From: Eubacteriales bacterium
Lineage (GTDB): Bacteria; Bacillota; Clostridia; Peptostreptococcales; Anaerovoracaceae
Assembly: GCA_028692535.1 (NCBI GenBank)
Contig: JAQUXD010000092.1
Location: 1 to 6,706 of the forward strand
Direction of reading: 5' to 3'
Length of the DNA: 6,706 nt
Both the position numbers and the translations under genes were made by a program. Below, piece by piece: positions 5,007 to 6,706 of the stretch (within the stretch, counting starts at the first letter, position 1; every line of letters starts with the position of its first letter). The notes beneath the pieces are model-generated. The model was not told where the DNA came from. It worked only from the letters and a program-made list of their open reading frames with translations, and did no database searches.

Positions 5007-6146
5007 TTATTTTCGCAGGATCGTATACTTGTCCAACAGTTCAAGATCCGGTTCTACACCCAGGCCCGGCGCCTGAGAAACTGTAATGTAGCCGTCGGCG
5101 TCCACTTTGATCGGCTCCTTGAGCATGATGTCACGGGTCGTATATTCCCAGTAGGGAGGATCATAGCAGTATTCGATAAAGGGACAGGCACTGGTGGACG
5201 CTGCAATCTGCAGGCTGGCGGCCAAACCCATGCCATGGGTCCAGGTATGGGGTGAAAACAGCTTATTTTCCGCTTCGATCATGCCTACGATCTTCCGGGC
5301 AATGTGGAATCCTCCGCAGAAGGTAGGATCAGTCTGATAAATGTCGTAGCAACCGTATTTAATAAAATCACGGAACTGATGCAAATGAGAGTTGATCTCG
5401 CCGCCGGCGATGTTCAGCGAGGTACTCTGGCGAAGTTCTGCCAGGCCTTCGTAATCGAATTGATGCAAAGGTTCTTCCAGCCACAGGACATTCATCTCTT
5501 CCAGCTCTCTTGCCACCTGGATCGCTCTTTTCAGATCCCACTTGGCAACGCTGCGCTTCCCTGTAAAGAACCAGGCTTGATTGGCGTCTACTGCGATATC
5601 GATGCGTCCGGCGGCCTTTTCTACGATTTTTCCGATAATTTCCAGGTCTTCCCGGGGATCGTCGTGGTGCGCGCGGACTTTCATGATGTGAAATCCTTCG
5701 CTGATGAAGCGTTCCATATCCTCCATCCGTGCGTCCACCGTCTTGAGCGAACCGGTGCTGGCATAAGCAAGAACCCTGTCCTGAGCGCCGCCCAGCATTT
5801 TATAGATAGGTAAATTACAATATTTACCAAGTGCGTCCCAGCAAGCGATTTCAACGATCCAGGGACGGTAGGCATACTGTGCTGCGTTCACAAGACCGGT
5901 GGAAATCGCTTCGATCTCCGTGATATCCCGTCCGATCAGTAGGGGTTTAATGTGGCTTTCCCATATCCCGGCCAAGAGCTGAGAAGAATCACAAGCCGCG
6001 CCGTAGCCATGGATGCCGTCATCGGTGATGACCTCTGCCAGGGAAACAAACAACTTCGTTTCCGGGTTTCCGGGATTCCAAGTAGAGGGATAGGGCTCTT
6101 TCAGCGGAATTTCCGCCAGTTGCAGTTTGACATCGATAATTTTCAT
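5007..6146 (-). CDS. Mandelate racemase/muconate lactonizing enzyme family protein (acid-sugar dehydratase-like)
   Basis: This encodes 379 aa, normal length for the MR subgroup of the enolase superfamily: Mg2+-dependent cytoplasmic enzymes that remove the proton alpha to a carboxylate, usually to dehydrate sugar acids or racemise hydroxy acids. The N-terminal capping domain (about 1-120) ends in ACWDALGKYCNLPIYKMLGG. In the barrel, K156-V-R158 is the base motif after beta-strand 2. Metal ligands are D187 in VDAN, the EEP glutamate (224-226) and E250 in AGGE, and D273 with H300 (SPHTWTHG) form the Asp-His dyad. MR-like similarity includes HQFDYEGL (228-235). The ATG at 6146 follows GAGGT (6152-6156) by 5 nt. 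It is probably the first gene of the tight three-gene cluster. The substrate cannot be read from sequence; a dehydratase is likelier than a racemase given the kinase-like and enolase-like partners, but this is inference. Confidence 0.9.
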   Translation of the reverse strand: MKIIDVKLQLAEIPLKEPYPSTWNPGNPETKLFVSLAEVITDDGIHGYGAACDSSQLLAGIWESHIKPLLIGRDITEIEAISTGLVNAAQYAYRPWIVEIACWDALGKYCNLPIYKMLGGAQDRVLAYASTGSLKTVDARMEDMERFISEGFHIMKVRAHHDDPREDLEIIGKIVEKAAGRIDIAVDANQAWFFTGKRSVAKWDLKRAIQVARELEEMNVLWLEEPLHQFDYEGLAELRQSTSLNIAGGEINSHLHQFRDFIKYGCYDIYQTDPTFCGGFHIARKIVGMIEAENKLFSPHTWTHGMGLAASLQIAASTSACPFIEYCYDPPYWEYTTRDIMLKEPIKVDADGYITVSQAPGLGVEPDLELLDKYTILRK

Positions 6147-6169
6147 GTGTTACCTCGCTTTCCGAAAGA

Positions 6170-6196
6170 CAGACGGGTACGCACCGTGCCCGTCTG
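6170..6196. repeat. Strong intergenic hairpin upstream of the MR/MLE gene
   Basis: CAGACGGG (6170-6177) pairs exactly with CCCGTCTG (6189-6196). On the plus strand the stem can continue through a wobble pair and three more pairs to a 3-nt loop (12 bp in all). On the minus-strand transcript the inner part has one C-A mismatch. It lies just before the MR/MLE ribosome site. The minus strand reads TCTTTCGG after the stem, a poor T-tract, so it may be a weak or attenuating terminator, an mRNA processing/stability stem, or a regulatory element. Confidence 0.5.
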
Positions 6197-6212
6197 AACC
6201 AATCAAAATATT

Positions 6213-6226
6213 TACGACCCGTCGTA
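6213..6226. promoter_or_regulatory. 14-bp perfect palindrome, possible operator
   Basis: TACGAC-CC-GTCGTA is a perfect inverted repeat with 6-bp arms and a 2-bp centre, placed 67 bp upstream of the MR/MLE start and just after the stop of the FMN-binding protein gene. The small loop favours a DNA-binding-protein site over an RNA stem. Sugar-acid catabolic operons are commonly controlled by GntR-, LacI- or IclR-type regulators binding such palindromes, but no regulator gene is in the window and no clear promoter hexamers were found in this gap. Confidence 0.35.
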
Positions 6227-6232
6227 CGCGGA

Positions 6233-6706
6233 TCAGACTTGTCGGTAGAACTTTCCTGTCATCGTCTCGATTCCGAGTTCGATGACACAAGTATTCGCAA
6301 TGGAAGTCGCCGGCATAGGCAACGCCTCCAGCGAGGGCACGTACTTGCGGACAAAGGCCCACAGTACGGCTTCTTTCAGCGCCGCATCTTCCACAAGAGC
6401 AGCCTGGCCCGTGATGATGACGCTTTCGTATTCCGTGTTGACGTTGCAGGCAGTCTTCGCGACAGGTGAAACCTTGAAATCCCCGCACTCCTGGACTTCA
6501 AAGCCAACCAGTGGATTCCGCTGCAGGTTTTCCACCTTCTGTCCAACGCCCATTCCATGAATATAGATCTTTTCGTCCGTGTATACGTAGTGGACCGGCG
6601 TGACATAGGGATGTCCTTCCGGATTGATGGTGGCCAGGTGTCCGACCTGCTGATTTTGCAGAAGTCTCTCTGTTTCTTCTTTGCTCAGCAAATGTTTCTT
6701 CGTGTT
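6233..6706 (-). CDS. Pyridoxamine 5'-phosphate oxidase-like FMN-binding split-barrel protein (NimA/NimC type), 5' end outside window
   Basis: The frame is open through the right edge. A TTG at 6691 would give 152 aa, but it has no convincing ribosome site and the in-frame residues NTKKH precede it. Family members usually begin with a short basic stretch before the LLSKEE helix, so the true start is probably beyond the window. Landmarks, numbered from that TTG, are VGHLATINPEGHPYVTPV (16-33), KIYIHG (41-46), GQKVENLQRNPLVGFEV (50-66), YESVIITGQAALVED (88-102) and a final strand ending MTGKFYR. These match the flavin-binding split barrel of NimA/NimC-like proteins, which bind FMN or related cofactors and reduce small molecules such as nitroimidazoles in some cases. 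The physiological substrate is unknown. It is on the same strand as the MR/MLE gene, 86 nt upstream, and may be a separate unit given the intervening hairpin and palindrome. Confidence 0.85.
   Translation of the reverse strand, partial: NTKKHLLSKEETERLLQNQQVGHLATINPEGHPYVTPVHYVYTDEKIYIHGMGVGQKVENLQRNPLVGFEVQECGDFKVSPVAKTACNVNTEYESVIITGQAALVEDAALKEAVLWAFVRKYVPSLEALPMPATSIANTCVIELGIETMTGKFYRQV

Noticed and set aside
4988..5044. Earlier ATG at 5044 for the kinase-like gene
   Set aside because: It would overlap the end of the MR/MLE gene by 38 nt and adds residues not expected for the family. The ATG at 4987 has an AAAGGGA site and the family-like N-terminus.
6161..6196. Calling the 6170-6196 hairpin a firm terminator of the FMN-binding protein gene
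   Set aside because: The minus-strand sequence after the stem is TCTTTCGG, lacking a proper T-tract, and the next gene's ribosome site follows closely. It is listed as a hairpin of uncertain role.
1..6706. CRISPR arrays, tandem repeats, insertion-sequence ends, tRNA or rRNA genes
   Set aside because: Reading through the window showed no regularly spaced direct repeats, transposase motifs or RNA-gene signatures. Only the short inverted repeats listed were seen.

Overview
The window looks like chromosomal DNA from a Gram-positive, Firmicutes-type bacterium, probably a clostridial relative. This is an inference from three things: AGGAGG-type ribosome sites (including one that sets a TTG start), sigma-A-like promoter hexamers, and a compact U-rich bidirectional terminator. 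The protein families present also fit. There are no rRNA or tRNA genes, CRISPR arrays, insertion sequences or phage genes. Six coding regions and one partial one fill almost all of the sequence; the only gene-free stretches are about 170 bp or shorter.

Left part (1-998, minus strand): a secreted, probably beta-sandwich protein of 206 aa is followed 8 nt later by the start of a single-pass membrane protein that runs off the left edge. Neither has a secure function. They are probably co-transcribed and envelope-located. A 171-bp divergent intergenic region (828-998) separates them from the next gene.

Middle (999-2267, plus strand): a single 408-aa gene fuses an RNase HI domain to a HAD-family phosphatase domain. 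Its promoter is a near-perfect extended -10 with a -35 at 17 bp. The promoter lies so close that the predicted transcription start is the A of the ATG, so the mRNA appears to be leaderless. A 10-bp-stem bidirectional terminator (2235-2267) ends this gene and the converging operon.

Right part (2280-6706, minus strand, transcribed right to left): a small FMN-binding split-barrel protein (cut by the right edge) is followed, after an 86-nt gap with two inverted repeats, by a tight three-gene catabolic cluster with 19-20 nt gaps. The three are a mandelate racemase/muconate lactonizing enzyme (MR/MLE) family protein, a MOFRL-type glycerate 2-kinase-like protein and an enolase-like protein. On paper this is an acid-sugar route: dehydratase or epimerase, then 2-phosphorylation of a glycerate-like acid, then dehydration to an enol phosphate such as PEP. 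However, both the kinase-like and the enolase-like proteins have lost several residues that are nearly invariant in true glycerate kinases and enolases, while keeping the metal-binding and core catalytic positions. The cluster is therefore a good candidate for an undescribed pathway with a modified substrate. It is the main point of interest in the window.
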